A DNA stretch of 38,436 nt from CAYNHF01 sp964397045 (GCA_964397045.1 CAYNHF010000037.1:1-38436); one strand, 5' to 3'. Shown: positions 6,930-16,593, counted from the first letter of the stretch. The notes: generated by a model not told the origin, from the letters alone. Program-made: numbers and translations.

Positions 6930-7538
6930 ATGAGCTACCTGGTACCTACGGTCGTCGAGCAGACGCCGCGCGGCGAACGAGCTTTCGACATCTACAGCCG
7001 CCTGCTCAAGGAACGAATCATCTTTCTCGGCACCCCGATCGATGACGGGATCGCCAACCTGGTGATGGCGCAGCTGCTTCATCTCGAGGGAGAGGATCCG
7101 GACAAGGACATCTCCATCTACATCAACTCGCCGGGCGGTTCCACGTACGCGCTGATGGCCATCTACGACACGATGCAGTTTGTGAAGCCGGATATCGCGA
7201 CCTACTGCATGGGTTTGGCTGCCTCAGCCGCCGCGGTGTTGCTCGCCGGCGGGGCCAAGGGCAAGCGCTTCGCGCTTCCGCACTCGCGTGTGATGCTCCA
7301 TCAGCCACACATCAGCGGTCTGGGCGGCCAGGCCACCGACATCGAGATCCACGCCAGGGAGATTCTCAAGACCCGCGAGGAGATCAACGTGCTCCTCGCA
7401 GACCACACCGGGCAGGAGCTGTCCCAAGTCGAACTCGACACCGAACGCGACTATTGGCTCAAAGCTGAGGAAGCAAAGGAGTACGGTATCATCGACGAAG
7501 TGCTCACCGGGCGCACATTGGAAGCCGTATCCGGGTAG
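6930..7538 (+). CDS. clpP: ATP-dependent Clp protease proteolytic subunit
   Basis: The serine peptidase of 202 residues that forms the barrel chamber with ClpX or ClpC. The start is ATG 6930 (MSYLVPTVVEQTPRGERAFD), an N-terminus typical of ClpP; the frame is open further upstream into tig but that part is not conserved. The catalytic triad is visible as Ser99 in GLAASAAA, His124 in MLHQP and Asp174 in TERDYW. It starts 25 bases after tig and is followed 12 bases later by clpX, so it is one transcript. Actinobacteria often have a second clpP; this window shows one. Confidence 0.97.
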   Translation: MSYLVPTVVEQTPRGERAFDIYSRLLKERIIFLGTPIDDGIANLVMAQLLHLEGEDPDKDISIYINSPGGSTYALMAIYDTMQFVKPDIATYCMGLAASAAAVLLAGGAKGKRFALPHSRVMLHQPHISGLGGQATDIEIHAREILKTREEINVLLADHTGQELSQVELDTERDYWLKAEEAKEYGIIDEVLTGRTLEAVSG

Positions 7539-7550
7539 GGAGAGTACGTC

Positions 7551-8825
7551 TTGGCCAAATACGAGGGATCCGAGCTGCTGAAGTGCAGTTTCTGTGGGAA
7601 GTCGCAGAAGCAAGTCAAAAAGCTCATTGCAGGGCCCGGTGTCTACATCTGCGACGAGTGCATCGATCTCTGTAACGAGATCATAGAGGAGGAACTCGCG
7701 GACACCGAGGAGATCTCATTCTCCGAGCTTCCCAAGCCGAGCGAGATCTACGGCTTCCTCGAGAGCTATGTGGTCGGCCAGGAGCACGCCAAGAAGATCC
7801 TGTCGGTTGCCGTCTACAACCACTACAAGCGCGTGCGCGCCGGCCAACGCAGCAAGGAAGACGATGTCGAGCTGCAGAAGTCCAATATCCTCATGGTGGG
7901 CCCCACCGGGAGCGGCAAGACGCTCATGGCACAGACCCTGGCGAGGCTCCTCAACGTACCGTTCGCCATCGCGGACGCCACTGCGCTGACCGAGGCCGGC
8001 TACGTCGGAGAGGATGTCGAGAACATCCTCCTCAAGCTCATTCAGGCGGCAGATTTCGACATCAAGCGAGCCGAGACCGGCATCATCTACATCGACGAGA
8101 TCGACAAGATCGCCCGCAAGGCCGAGAACCCCTCGATTACTCGCGACGTGTCTGGAGAGGGAGTGCAACAGGCGTTGCTGAAGATCCTCGAAGGGACCGT
8201 GGCTTCCGTACCCCCCCAGGGCGGGCGCAAGCACCCGCACCAGGAGTTCTTGCAGATCGATACCACCAACATGCTGTTCATCGTCGGTGGGGCATTCGCC
8301 GGACTCGAAAACGTGGTGTCTTCGCGGATCGGAAAGAACACCGTCGGCTTTGGCGCCGAAGTCCGGGCCTCCGACACGGGCCGCCAGAGCGAGCTCATCG
8401 CCCAGGTGATGCCGGAAGACTTGATCTCGTTCGGGCTGATCCCCGAGTTCATCGGTCGACTCCCTGTGGTGGCGACCGTGCAGGACCTGGACAAAGAAGC
8501 CCTGGTCCGGGTGCTCACCGAACCCAAGAACGCCATTGTCCGTCAGTTCCAACGCTTTTTCGAAATGGATGGTGTCGAGCTCGTCGTCTCCGAGGACGCA
8601 CTCGAAGCAATCGCCGAACAGGCGATGCTGCGCGGCACTGGTGCCCGTGGCTTGCGGGCCATCATGGAAGAAGTGCTGCTCAACACGATGTATGAGCTGC
8701 CGTCGCGCACCGATGTGGCCCGCGTGGTCATTGATCGGGATGTGGTGGAGGAAAAGGTCAACCCCACCCTCGTCCCGATTCAGGAACTGGCACAGAGCGA
8801 GCTGCCCGAAGAACGTTCCGCCTGA
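7551..8825 (+). CDS. clpX: ATP-dependent Clp protease ATP-binding subunit ClpX
   Basis: A 424-residue AAA+ unfoldase that selects substrates and feeds them to ClpP. The start is TTG 7551, with GGGAGAG as ribosome site. The N-terminal zinc-binding domain has Cys12, Cys15, Cys34 and Cys37 (CSFC, CDEC). Walker A GPTGSGKT is at 117-124 and Walker B is IIYIDEIDK. The GYVGED pore loop and the sensor-2 segment GTGARGLRAIMEE are present. Length and order are as in well-studied ClpX proteins. Third gene of the tig-clpP-clpX cluster. Confidence 0.98.
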   Translation: MAKYEGSELLKCSFCGKSQKQVKKLIAGPGVYICDECIDLCNEIIEEELADTEEISFSELPKPSEIYGFLESYVVGQEHAKKILSVAVYNHYKRVRAGQRSKEDDVELQKSNILMVGPTGSGKTLMAQTLARLLNVPFAIADATALTEAGYVGEDVENILLKLIQAADFDIKRAETGIIYIDEIDKIARKAENPSITRDVSGEGVQQALLKILEGTVASVPPQGGRKHPHQEFLQIDTTNMLFIVGGAFAGLENVVSSRIGKNTVGFGAEVRASDTGRQSELIAQVMPEDLISFGLIPEFIGRLPVVATVQDLDKEALVRVLTEPKNAIVRQFQRFFEMDGVELVVSEDALEAIAEQAMLRGTGARGLRAIMEEVLLNTMYELPSRTDVARVVIDRDVVEEKVNPTLVPIQELAQSELPEERSA

Positions 8826-8898
8826 GTGCCTCCGGTTGAGGGCCGCACTGCTTCCGTCGCGTTAGCGTGGGTCGAACGGGATTGACGCGGAGCCGAAT

Positions 8899-10122
8899 GT
8901 GACACTGAACGAGCGGTTCGCCACCTCATTTGCTGCACTCGCTGCGATTGGTCGCGATCCGGACACCGGTGGGTACCGCCGCCTGACCTGGGGCGTCGCA
9001 GACAAAGCAGCCAGACACTGGTTCGTCGGCGAGGCGAAACGTCTCGGACTCCTCATCGATCTCGACCGCAACGGGAACGTGTGGGCGTGGTGGGGCGGAC
9101 CAGGCCAGGACGCGGTTGTCACCGGGAGTCACCTCGATACCGTCGTCGATGGTGGTGCCTTTGACGGCGCGCTCGGAGTCGTTAGCGGCCTCCTCGCGGT
9201 GGAGGAACTGCAACTCCGTGGGGTCCAGCCGCGGCGCCCGATCGGCGTGGTCGCGTTCATCGAGGAGGAAGGAGCTCGCTTTGGCGTGCCCACGCTCGGA
9301 ACCCGGCTGCTCACGGGAACGGTGATGCCGGGCCACGTGCTGGCGTTGCTGGATGCGGAAGGCACCATGTTCGCTCCGGCAATGGCGGGCGCCGGGCTCG
9401 AACCTGAGAGCATCGGCGCCGACCGTGCTCGGCTCCATGCCATCGATGCATTCGTCGAACTGCACATCGAACAGGGGAAAGGGTTGACAGCGCTCGATGC
9501 AGCCGTCGGGGTAATCAGTGGGGTATGGCCCCACGGCCGCTGGCGTTTCGATATCGAGGGGAGGCCCGATCACGCGGGTACGACCCGGCTCGAGGACCGT
9601 GCCGACCCGATGCTGATCCTCGGCGACCTCGTAGCAACCGCACGGAGCACCGCCCACGGCCATGATGCTCGTGCCACCGTGGGTCGGCTGCTAGTCAAGC
9701 CCAACGCCACCAACACCATCCCGCACCAGGTTTCGGCCTGGCTCGACGTGAGGGCTCCCGATCTGGCGACGGTCGACGCCGTGGTGGCTGAGGTCGAGAC
9801 GGTGGTGCAGGAGGCCGCCGGACTGGCAGGGCTTCGGGTGGAGGTCAGTCGGGAATCGATGAGCGATGCCGTCGAATTCGATGGGCAGCTCGGCGAAACG
9901 CTTGCCGGGGCCGTCGAGGCGGAGGGAATAACGCCCACGGCATTGCCGACGGCTGCCGGCCACGACGCCGCCATTCTGTCGTCTTATGTCCGTGCGGCGA
10001 TGTTGCACGTGAGGAATCCGACGGGCATCAGTCACAGCCCCATCGAATACGCCGATCCCGCGGATTGTGTGGCGGGGGTTCGGGTGTTGGCTCGGGCTCT
10101 CGAGGAGCTTGCGTGCCGGTGA
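8899..10122 (+). CDS. M20-family amidase (allantoate / N-carbamoyl-amino-acid amidohydrolase type)
   Basis: A 407-residue binuclear metal amidohydrolase that probably removes a carbamoyl or ureido group from a small metabolite. GTG 8899 is preceded by GGAG ten bases upstream. Metal-ligand motifs of the family are visible: GSHLDTVVDGGAFDGALG (His and Asp), the EEEGARFG pair of glutamates, ELHIEQG, and a C-terminal His in GISHSPIEY. The dimerisation-domain motif GRPDHAGTT is also present. Substrate cannot be told from sequence: allantoate, N-carbamoyl amino acids and ureidoglycolate enzymes all look alike. It lies tail to tail with a second amidohydrolase on the other strand, so a shared catabolic role is possible but unproven. 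Confidence 0.88.
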   Translation: MTLNERFATSFAALAAIGRDPDTGGYRRLTWGVADKAARHWFVGEAKRLGLLIDLDRNGNVWAWWGGPGQDAVVTGSHLDTVVDGGAFDGALGVVSGLLAVEELQLRGVQPRRPIGVVAFIEEEGARFGVPTLGTRLLTGTVMPGHVLALLDAEGTMFAPAMAGAGLEPESIGADRARLHAIDAFVELHIEQGKGLTALDAAVGVISGVWPHGRWRFDIEGRPDHAGTTRLEDRADPMLILGDLVATARSTAHGHDARATVGRLLVKPNATNTIPHQVSAWLDVRAPDLATVDAVVAEVETVVQEAAGLAGLRVEVSRESMSDAVEFDGQLGETLAGAVEAEGITPTALPTAAGHDAAILSSYVRAAMLHVRNPTGISHSPIEYADPADCVAGVRVLARALEELACR

Positions 10123-10304
10123 GCGGAGTGCTCTGCGAGCAAGCCCGGCTGAGGAAACCGGCCGTGTCGTACTTGTCGACCCGAGTGACGACCTGATAAG
10201 CGGCGTCCCGGTCGGGGCGAGATCCTCGCCGGGCGCGATCATCTTGTTCGCCGCCGGTGAGGTTCGCTCTCCGCACCACGGTCCGCGGTCTTGAAGACCG
10301 GGGG

Positions 10305-11531
10305 TCAGACTGGCGACTTGACAGTGTCACCCGCCTTCCAGACGTGGGTGATTCGTGTCGGGTCGCCCCACACCGAGAGGTCGGCGGTGGGGTCGGCGTC
10401 GAACGCGATCACGTCGGCGTCGTAGCCTTCACGGAGTTGGCCGGACGCCGGTGCTTGCGGGCCCAGCGTGTCTGGCCCGTTGGCGGTAGCGGCCGCGATG
10501 GCTTCGAGCGGTGTCATGCCGGCCTGGATGAGGAGCGCAACCTCTCGGCCGTTCTGTCCGTGAAGTGAGCCTGAAGTGAAGATGTCGGTTCCCATGGCGA
10601 TCTTGACGCCGGCGGCTACCGCAGTTTTCAGCGCCAGTTCGTGGTGATCGGCCACCATCAGCGTCTTGCGATAGGCATAGGCGGGCATCACGTCCTCCAT
10701 TTCGAGCAGGATCGCGAGGATCGTGCGGGTCGGCACCAGGATCGCACCCAGGTCGATCATCAGCGCGGCAGCCTCATCGTCGAGGTAGGAGCCGTGCTCG
10801 ATGGTGCAGACGCCGGCGCGGAGGGCCGCCATGATCCCCGCCTTGCCGTGGCAATGCGCAGCGACAACGCGTTCGGCACGGGCGGTTTCCTCGACGATTG
10901 CCCTGAGTTCCTCGTCGGAGAACTGCTGGTGCATCGGGTGATCGATTTCGCTCATTACGCCACCCGAAGCGCAGATCTTGATGACGTCGGCGCCGCGGCG
11001 AAGTTGAAGTCGAACCGCGCGTAGACACTCCGGGACACCGTCTGCCAGTGCACCGATGGTCCGTCCGTCCGTCGATGCATCCAACACCCAGTCGAGCGGC
11101 AAGCCGTGCACGTCGGCATGCCCTCCGGTAGTCGATAGCACCTGCCCCGCCGGGTACAGGGTGGGGCCCGCAATGGACCCCTCCTCGATCGCTGCTCGGA
11201 GGGAGATGCCGAGGCCGCCCACTTCGCGCACGCTGGTGACGCCGCCTTCGAGCGTTCGCCGCAGGTCGACGGTGGCGCGGGCCGAACGCACAACGATGCT
11301 GTCCGTCAGTTCGGTTTCGATGTTGGGAACGGCCATCCCGGTGAAGTGGCCGTGGCACTCCCACATACCCGGCATCACCGCCGGCACGTGCGTCGTCTTC
11401 TCGTAAGAACCATCCGGGGCGGAGGAATTTGGGCCGGCGTAGGCAATCGTGCCGCCATCGAGCACCACGGTGCCGTTGCCGATGGGGTCACCCCGGCCTG
11501 GGATAAGGAGGTCGGTATCGATACGGATCAT
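10305..11531 (-). CDS. Metal-dependent amidohydrolase (imidazolonepropionase / prolidase-like)
   Basis: A 408-residue TIM-barrel amidohydrolase. The ATG at 11531 has AGGGG upstream. The N-terminal metal motif HxH is in MPGMWECHGHF, the carboxylated-Lys region is DVIKICASGG, further ligands are VAAHCHGKAG and CTIEHGSYLDDE, and the catalytic Asp is in AMGTDIF. The C-terminal TANGPDTLG...GQLREGYDADVIAFDADP segment is the usual small beta-domain. Related enzymes cleave Xaa-Pro or Xaa-Arg dipeptides, or imidazolonepropionate; the substrate cannot be fixed here. No His-utilisation genes are nearby, which argues against a hutI role. Confidence 0.85.
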   Translation of the reverse strand: MIRIDTDLLIPGRGDPIGNGTVVLDGGTIAYAGPNSSAPDGSYEKTTHVPAVMPGMWECHGHFTGMAVPNIETELTDSIVVRSARATVDLRRTLEGGVTSVREVGGLGISLRAAIEEGSIAGPTLYPAGQVLSTTGGHADVHGLPLDWVLDASTDGRTIGALADGVPECLRAVRLQLRRGADVIKICASGGVMSEIDHPMHQQFSDEELRAIVEETARAERVVAAHCHGKAGIMAALRAGVCTIEHGSYLDDEAAALMIDLGAILVPTRTILAILLEMEDVMPAYAYRKTLMVADHHELALKTAVAAGVKIAMGTDIFTSGSLHGQNGREVALLIQAGMTPLEAIAAATANGPDTLGPQAPASGQLREGYDADVIAFDADPTADLSVWGDPTRITHVWKAGDTVKSPV

Positions 11532-12188
11532 GGGGCCCCTTTTGTCGCGGATCAGACGCTAGCGGTTGCGAGCCTCCGCAAATCCAGACCTCCTACCAGG
11601 GATTTCCATGCAGACCGTGAGGGTTGCGTCGCTTCGAATTCCAGAGCGCCGAGCGGTCGGATCGACCCGTCTCAGGGGGTGACTAGTCAGCCTGTGACAT
11701 GGGGTTTTGTATCTGTGACACCACCCTACGTAGCCGTAGAGTGCGGATTGTGGTTGAGCGTGCGTTTGACCACCCCGTGCAAGACCGGCGGGCCGGGGTG
11801 TTTGTCTGCACTCGGTTCGGCAAGCAGGGGGATGTGGGGCGGGCGATGCCGGGGGCGGTGGGGCTCCCGGTGTCGCTCACGCACAGGGGAGGCGTCTGTC
11901 GAAAGACGGTGCGGCGTAGAACCCGGGGAACATGGGACCCCGGGTTCTACGCGTGCGCCCCCCTTGGGCTGATGTCCTCCGATCGGGTCCGTGGCATCGA
12001 TCAAGGCCGAGGCCACCCGCCGGCATCCACTCAGCCAGAGACCGTCGCGGGTCATGGCGCACCATCGGGTCTGCTCCGCAGACGGGCGTTTCCCAGGGCC
12101 ACGGTCGACTTCAACCGCAGCGGCCGCGTGGGGTAGCCTCCTATCATTCTTGGCCCCGTATCGGAAGCGCTCGTGATCGAAGGACGTG
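11532..12188. other. 657-bp divergent gene-free region upstream of valS
   Basis: It separates the minus-strand amidohydrolase from valS. Plus-strand frames here (for example 11699-12136) have no ribosome site and no recognisable domain. The stretch contains two adjacent hairpins (11892-11908 and 11914-11952). I saw no T-box leader features such as an AGGGTGG-like T-box ahead of valS. Confidence 0.6.
11914..11952. repeat. Perfect 15-bp inverted repeat
   Basis: GCGTAGAACCCGGGG (11914-11928) pairs perfectly with 11938-11952 around the 9-base loop AACATGGGA. A smaller hairpin (CGTCT...AGACG, about 11892-11908) lies just before it. It sits in the middle of a divergent intergenic region, where a terminator is not needed for either flanking gene. 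A dispersed palindromic repeat or a bidirectional terminator for an unseen transcript are both possible. Confidence 0.8.
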
Positions 12189-14786
12189 ATGAAGCCGACG
12201 TACGACCCGCAAACCATCGAGGCGCGTTGGTACTCCGTGTGGGAGGAAAGCGGCGCATTCCGGCCTGAGGTCAACCCGGGCGGAGAGCCGTTCTCCATCG
12301 TCATTCCGCCGCCGAACGTCACCGGCGTGCTCCACATGGGCCACGCCCTCGATCAATCCATCCAGGACCTCATTGTTCGGCGCAAGCGAATGCAGGGATA
12401 TGCCGTGCTGTGGCTCCCGGGAACCGACCACGCCGGTATCGCTACCCAAAACGTAGTCGAACGAGAGTTGGCCACCGAGGGGCTCACCCGGCACGACGTC
12501 GGACGGGAGGCATTCGTCGAGCAGGTGTGGCAATGGAAGGCGCGGTCGGGGAGTGGAATCACCAATCAGATGCGGCGGATGGGGTTCTCGACCGACTGGA
12601 CCAGGGAACGCTTCACGCTCGATCCCACGCTCAGCCTCGCCGTCCGCACGGTGTTCGTCACGCTCTACAAGGAAGGGTTGATCTACCGCGGCAACCGGAT
12701 CATCAACTGGTGCCCACGCTGCCACACGGCCATCTCCGACATCGAGGTGAACCACGAAGACGAGATCGGCGAACTCACCTACATACGCTATCCGTTCTCC
12801 GCAGGAGAAGGGGGAGTGGTGGTCGCGACTACCCGGCCCGAAACGATGCTGGGTGACACCGCGGTTGCGGTACACCCGGACGATCCCCGGTATCGCGACG
12901 CCATCGGGAAAACGGTCATGCTGCCCTTGCTGGGCCGCGAGATTCCCGTGGTCGGTGACGACGCGGTGGATCTGGAGTTCGGTACCGGTGCGGTGAAGGT
13001 CACTCCGGCCCACGATCCGCTCGACTTCGAAATCGGTCAACGCCATGGTCTCCCCGCACTCAAGGTGATCGACGAGGAAGCCAGAATCACCACCGCGGGC
13101 GGTGAGTTCTTTGGCCAGGATCGTTTTGAGGCCCGCGAGGCGGTGCGGTACGCCCTCGACAAACAGGGCTTCCTGGTGAAGGTCGAGGAGCACCACCACT
13201 CGGTCGGCCACTGCTCACGGTGCGGCTCCGTGGTTGAGCCGATGCTGTCCGAGCAGTGGTTCGTCAAGGTGCGTCCCCTCGCCGATCCGGCGATCGAATC
13301 GGTCGGGCAGCGCCGCACCGTCTTCTCTCCGCAGCGGTGGGAGAACAACTACTTCCGCTGGATGGAGGATCTGCGCGACTGGTGCATCAGCAGGCAGCTG
13401 TGGTGGGGCCACCAGATCCCCGCCTGGTATTGCGACGGCTGTGGCGAGACCATCGTCGAGATGGAAGACCCCACTTCGTGCGCTTCGTGTGGGAGCAAGA
13501 GCCTGCGGCGTGACGAAGACGTTCTCGATACCTGGTTCTCGTCCGGCCTGTTCCCTTTCTCCACGATGGGCTGGCCGGAGGAGACTCCAGATCTGAAACG
13601 CTTCTACCCGACGAATGTGCTGGTGACCGGGTTCGACATCATTACCTTCTGGGTGTCCCGGATGATGATGATGGGAGTGCACTTCACAGGCACCGAACCG
13701 TTCAAGGATGTGGTGATTCACGGAATGGTGCGCGACTACGAAGGCAAGAAGATGTCGAAGTCTTCCGGGAACGTTCTCGATCCGCTGGAGCTGGTTGGCG
13801 AATATGGGGCAGACCCGGTGCGGCTGGCGTTGTTGCAATCCGCGGCGCCGGGTCACGACATCCCACTCGACGAGCAGTGGATCGACGCTGCCCGGCGCTT
13901 CGGCAACAAGCTGTGGAATGCGCTGCGTTTCGCGGTCGAACACGTCGGAGTGACCGGGGTTCCCGCTGATGGCGGATATCCGGAGGATCCGGGGCCCGAA
14001 GACGCGTGGATCCTTCATCGACTCACCGCAGTCACCGCAGAGTACGACCGTCTGCTCGACGACTATCGGTTCTCGGACGCCATGTCCCTGATCTACAGCT
14101 ACGCCTGGTCCGAGGTGTTCGACTGGTACCTCGAGATGGCGAAGACGCCCTTGCGTGATGCGTCCAGCGCAGCAGAAACCAAACAGACGCTGGGCGTTGT
14201 GCTGCGGGATCTGCTCAAACTCCTGAGCCCTGCCATCCCATTTGTCACCGAAGAACTGTGGGCAGAACTCGGAGACGGCAGCCTTCTGATGACGTCTTCG
14301 TGGCCACAGGCTCCGGTGGTAAAGGCTCCGATCGGAGTTGACGTCCTGCAAGAGCTCGTTGTTGCGGTGCGACGCTTCCGGGCAGACCATCAACTCCAGG
14401 CGAAACGAGAGTTGACGGTGCTGATCCGTGGTCATCAGGAGCTGAACACGGATTGGTGGGCTGCGCAGATGGAGGCTCTGGCGGGAGCGACCGTCGAGAT
14501 CGGCGATGGGCCCGCCGCCGCATCGGGCCATACCCAGCTCGCAGTCGGCGGGGTGGAGGCCTTCATCCCGCTGGCTGGTGTCGTCGATGTTGAGGCAGAA
14601 CGTCCCAGGCTGGAGAAGGCGGTTGCCCTCGCCGAGGCCGAACGCGTCCGATCGGCATCGAAACTGGCCAACGCGCAGTTTCGTGAGCGGGCGCCGGCCG
14701 AGGTGGTCTCGAAAGAAGAAGCCAAGCTCGCCGAGCATCAGGCCACGATCGACAAGCTCCAGGCGCAGCTCGCCGAGCTGGTGTGA
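12189..14786 (+). CDS. valS: Valine--tRNA ligase
   Basis: A class I aminoacyl-tRNA synthetase of 865 residues that charges tRNA-Val. ATG 12189 is preferred, with AAGGA five bases upstream; a GTG directly before it is possible. The HIGH motif is HMGH at 49-52 in PPNVTGVLHMGHALD, and KMSKS is at 521-525. The editing (CP1) domain includes TTRPETMLGDTAVAVHP. Cys pairs (CPRC, CSRC, CDGC, CASC) suggest zinc ribbons. The C-terminus ends in the ValRS tRNA-binding coiled coil (LEKAVALAEAERVRSASKLA). Complete length. folC follows after four bases. Confidence 0.98.
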   Translation: MKPTYDPQTIEARWYSVWEESGAFRPEVNPGGEPFSIVIPPPNVTGVLHMGHALDQSIQDLIVRRKRMQGYAVLWLPGTDHAGIATQNVVERELATEGLTRHDVGREAFVEQVWQWKARSGSGITNQMRRMGFSTDWTRERFTLDPTLSLAVRTVFVTLYKEGLIYRGNRIINWCPRCHTAISDIEVNHEDEIGELTYIRYPFSAGEGGVVVATTRPETMLGDTAVAVHPDDPRYRDAIGKTVMLPLLGREIPVVGDDAVDLEFGTGAVKVTPAHDPLDFEIGQRHGLPALKVIDEEARITTAGGEFFGQDRFEAREAVRYALDKQGFLVKVEEHHHSVGHCSRCGSVVEPMLSEQWFVKVRPLADPAIESVGQRRTVFSPQRWENNYFRWMEDLRDWCISRQLWWGHQIPAWYCDGCGETIVEMEDPTSCASCGSKSLRRDEDVLDTWFSSGLFPFSTMGWPEETPDLKRFYPTNVLVTGFDIITFWVSRMMMMGVHFTGTEPFKDVVIHGMVRDYEGKKMSKSSGNVLDPLELVGEYGADPVRLALLQSAAPGHDIPLDEQWIDAARRFGNKLWNALRFAVEHVGVTGVPADGGYPEDPGPEDAWILHRLTAVTAEYDRLLDDYRFSDAMSLIYSYAWSEVFDWYLEMAKTPLRDASSAAETKQTLGVVLRDLLKLLSPAIPFVTEELWAELGDGSLLMTSSWPQAPVVKAPIGVDVLQELVVAVRRFRADHQLQAKRELTVLIRGHQELNTDWWAAQMEALAGATVEIGDGPAAASGHTQLAVGGVEAFIPLAGVVDVEAERPRLEKAVALAEAERVRSASKLANAQFRERAPAEVVSKEEAKLAEHQATIDKLQAQLAELV

Positions 14787-14790
14787 CCTG

Positions 14791-16113
14791 GTGAGCACAC
14801 GAGAGCCTGTCGGGCTCATCACCGACTACGCGGCGGCGATAGCCTTCCTCGATGCGCGTATCGGGGTGGGTGTGAAGCCCGGTCTCGAGCGGATTGCCGG
14901 CCTGCTCGACCTGATGGCGGCGCCGCATGCGGCGTCTCCCGTGATCCACATCGCAGGGACCAATGGCAAGACGACCACCGTCGGGATGGTGGCCACGCTT
15001 GTCCACACGATGGGGCTGCGGGCCGGTACATTCGTCTCTCCCCACCTCCACCGTGTGGAAGAGCGCTACTCGATTGCAGGTGCGACCCTCGATGACGACG
15101 CCTTCACAACGGCGGTAGCCGATGTGGCCCCTTTCGTCGAGATTTATGAAACCGAGGCTGGCGAGCCCGTGACGTACTTCGAAGCAACGGCTGCGATCGC
15201 TTTTCAGGCCTTTGCGGCTGCCGGAGTCGACGTGGCGATCGTCGAAGTGGGCCTCGGAGGAAGACTCGACGCCACGAACGTTGTCGGCGCAGACGTATCC
15301 GTCATCACCGGCATCGACATCGACCACACCGCGTTTCTCGGGTCGACGATCAGCGAGATCGCGGCCGAGAAGGCAGCCATTGTGAAGCACGACGGCACGC
15401 TCGTCAGCGGCCCTCTGCCGGCGGCAGCCGAAGGTGCCATCACCGCCAGGGTCGACGAAATGGGAGCCACCTGGTATCGCGCCGGGGCCGATTTTCGAGT
15501 GGAGAATGCCAGGATCGCGGTGGGGGGCTGGGCCGGTGACATCCACGGCATCTACGAGAACTACGAAGACGTATACCTGCCGATGCACGGAAGGCATCAG
15601 CTGGATCATCTCGCAACGGCGGTTGCCGCATGTGAGGTGTTCTTCGGGCGTGCGCTCGATGCTGACGAGGTTCGTGCCGCTGTCGGGCAGATGATTTCGC
15701 CGGGCAGGATCGAGGTGATGGCGCGAGGTCCGCTGGTGGTCATCGACGGTGCGCACAATGTCCAAGGCATGAACGGGCTAGGCGAAGCCCTTGCCATGGA
15801 GTTCCCAGACGTGCCGTGGCTTCTCGTCTTCGGCGCCAGAGGCGAGCGGGATCTGATCGCGCTGCTCGAGCCGCTCCGTGGTCTAGTGGGCGAGGTGATT
15901 GCGACCGCGGCGGTAGACGAGCAGGCGATCGCCCCGGCTGATGTCGCGGCGGCGGCGACCGCGGTGTTTGGTGCAGATGTGCCGGTGGAAACCGTGGTTC
16001 CGGTTGCGCAGGCTGTGACGGAGGCCTTGGATCGGGTGGGCGAAGAGGGTGCGATCGTGGTCGCTGGATCGTTGTACGTCGTCGGCGAGGCCAGGCCGCG
16101 TTGGGAGACCTGA
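14791..16113 (+). CDS. folC: Folylpolyglutamate synthase / dihydrofolate synthase
   Basis: A 440-residue Mur-ligase-type enzyme that joins glutamate to dihydropteroate or folates. GTG 14791 is chosen: it lies four bases after the valS stop and gives the normal N-terminus DYAAAIAFLDARIGVGVKPGLERI. The frame is open further upstream inside valS, but that is an artefact. The P-loop GTNGKTT starts at residue 56, followed by FVSPHLHRVEERYSI, the VEVGLGGRLDATN segment and the C-terminal VIDGAHN motif. valS-folC is a conserved pair in many bacteria. Confidence 0.96.
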   Translation: MSTREPVGLITDYAAAIAFLDARIGVGVKPGLERIAGLLDLMAAPHAASPVIHIAGTNGKTTTVGMVATLVHTMGLRAGTFVSPHLHRVEERYSIAGATLDDDAFTTAVADVAPFVEIYETEAGEPVTYFEATAAIAFQAFAAAGVDVAIVEVGLGGRLDATNVVGADVSVITGIDIDHTAFLGSTISEIAAEKAAIVKHDGTLVSGPLPAAAEGAITARVDEMGATWYRAGADFRVENARIAVGGWAGDIHGIYENYEDVYLPMHGRHQLDHLATAVAACEVFFGRALDADEVRAAVGQMISPGRIEVMARGPLVVIDGAHNVQGMNGLGEALAMEFPDVPWLLVFGARGERDLIALLEPLRGLVGEVIATAAVDEQAIAPADVAAAATAVFGADVPVETVVPVAQAVTEALDRVGEEGAIVVAGSLYVVGEARPRWET

Positions 16114-16123
16114 CGCCTCCGGT

Positions 16124-16152
16124 GTGACGCCGTCGGCGGGGTCACCTACCAT
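16124..16152 (+). promoter_or_regulatory. Candidate promoter for ndk
   Basis: GTGACG (16124-16129) and TACCAT (16147-16152) are separated by 17 bp, each matching four of six sigma-70-type consensus bases, 36 bp ahead of the ndk ATG. Confidence 0.4.
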
Positions 16153-16188
16153 CTCCGGCCGCACCTTCCCCCGAACGAGGATTCTCTG

Positions 16189-16593
16189 ATGGCTACTGAA
16201 ACGACATTCATCATGGTCAAGCCAGACGGCGTGACCCGCGGCCTGGTGGGCGATGTCATCTCGCGCTTCGAGGCGAAGGGTCTCAAATTGGTAGCGGCCC
16301 GCCTGCTGGTTATCGACGAGGAGCTGGCACGACGTCACTACGCCGAGCACGTCGACAAGCCGTTCTTCGGCGAGCTGCTCGAGTTCATCACGAGCGGCCC
16401 GGTGGTGGCGACGGCGTGGTCGGGGGAGTCTGCCATTGCCGTTGGCCGGACCCTGATGGGGCCGACCAATCCCGCGGAAGCGCCCCCGGGGACGATTCGG
16501 GGTGACTTCGGGCTGGAGATCACGAACAACATCGTTCACGGCTCGGACGGTCCGGAGAGCGCCGAGCGCGAGCTGTCGATTTTCTTCGGTTGA
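16189..16593 (+). CDS. ndk: Nucleoside diphosphate kinase
   Basis: A 134-residue enzyme that moves the gamma-phosphate of ATP to nucleoside diphosphates. The ATG has GAGG nine bases upstream. The family N-terminus (TFIMVKPDGVTRGLVGDVI) is present, as is the active-site His117 in NIVHGSDGPESAERE. Full length for bacterial Ndk. It lies between folC and mreB and probably has its own promoter. Confidence 0.98.
   Translation: MATETTFIMVKPDGVTRGLVGDVISRFEAKGLKLVAARLLVIDEELARRHYAEHVDKPFFGELLEFITSGPVVATAWSGESAIAVGRTLMGPTNPAEAPPGTIRGDFGLEITNNIVHGSDGPESAERELSIFFG

Noticed and set aside
10123..10304. Terminator between the two convergent hydrolases
   Set aside because: Only a short palindrome (CGGTCTTGAAGACCG, about 10279-10293) with practically no loop is present; too weak to call.
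11699..12136. Plus-strand frame of 145 codons upstream of valS
   Set aside because: No ribosome site, no domain, Arg-rich composition, and it runs through both arms of the 15-bp hairpin.
11532..12188. T-box riboswitch for valS
   Set aside because: No T-box sequence or specifier stem was recognised; the hairpins present lack the T-box layout.
13215..14822. 535-codon minus-strand frame opposite valS
   Set aside because: Shadow of valS: His/Arg-rich, no domain, typical of high-GC antisense frames.
14563..15765. 400-codon minus-strand frame opposite folC
   Set aside because: Antisense shadow without ribosome site or family features.
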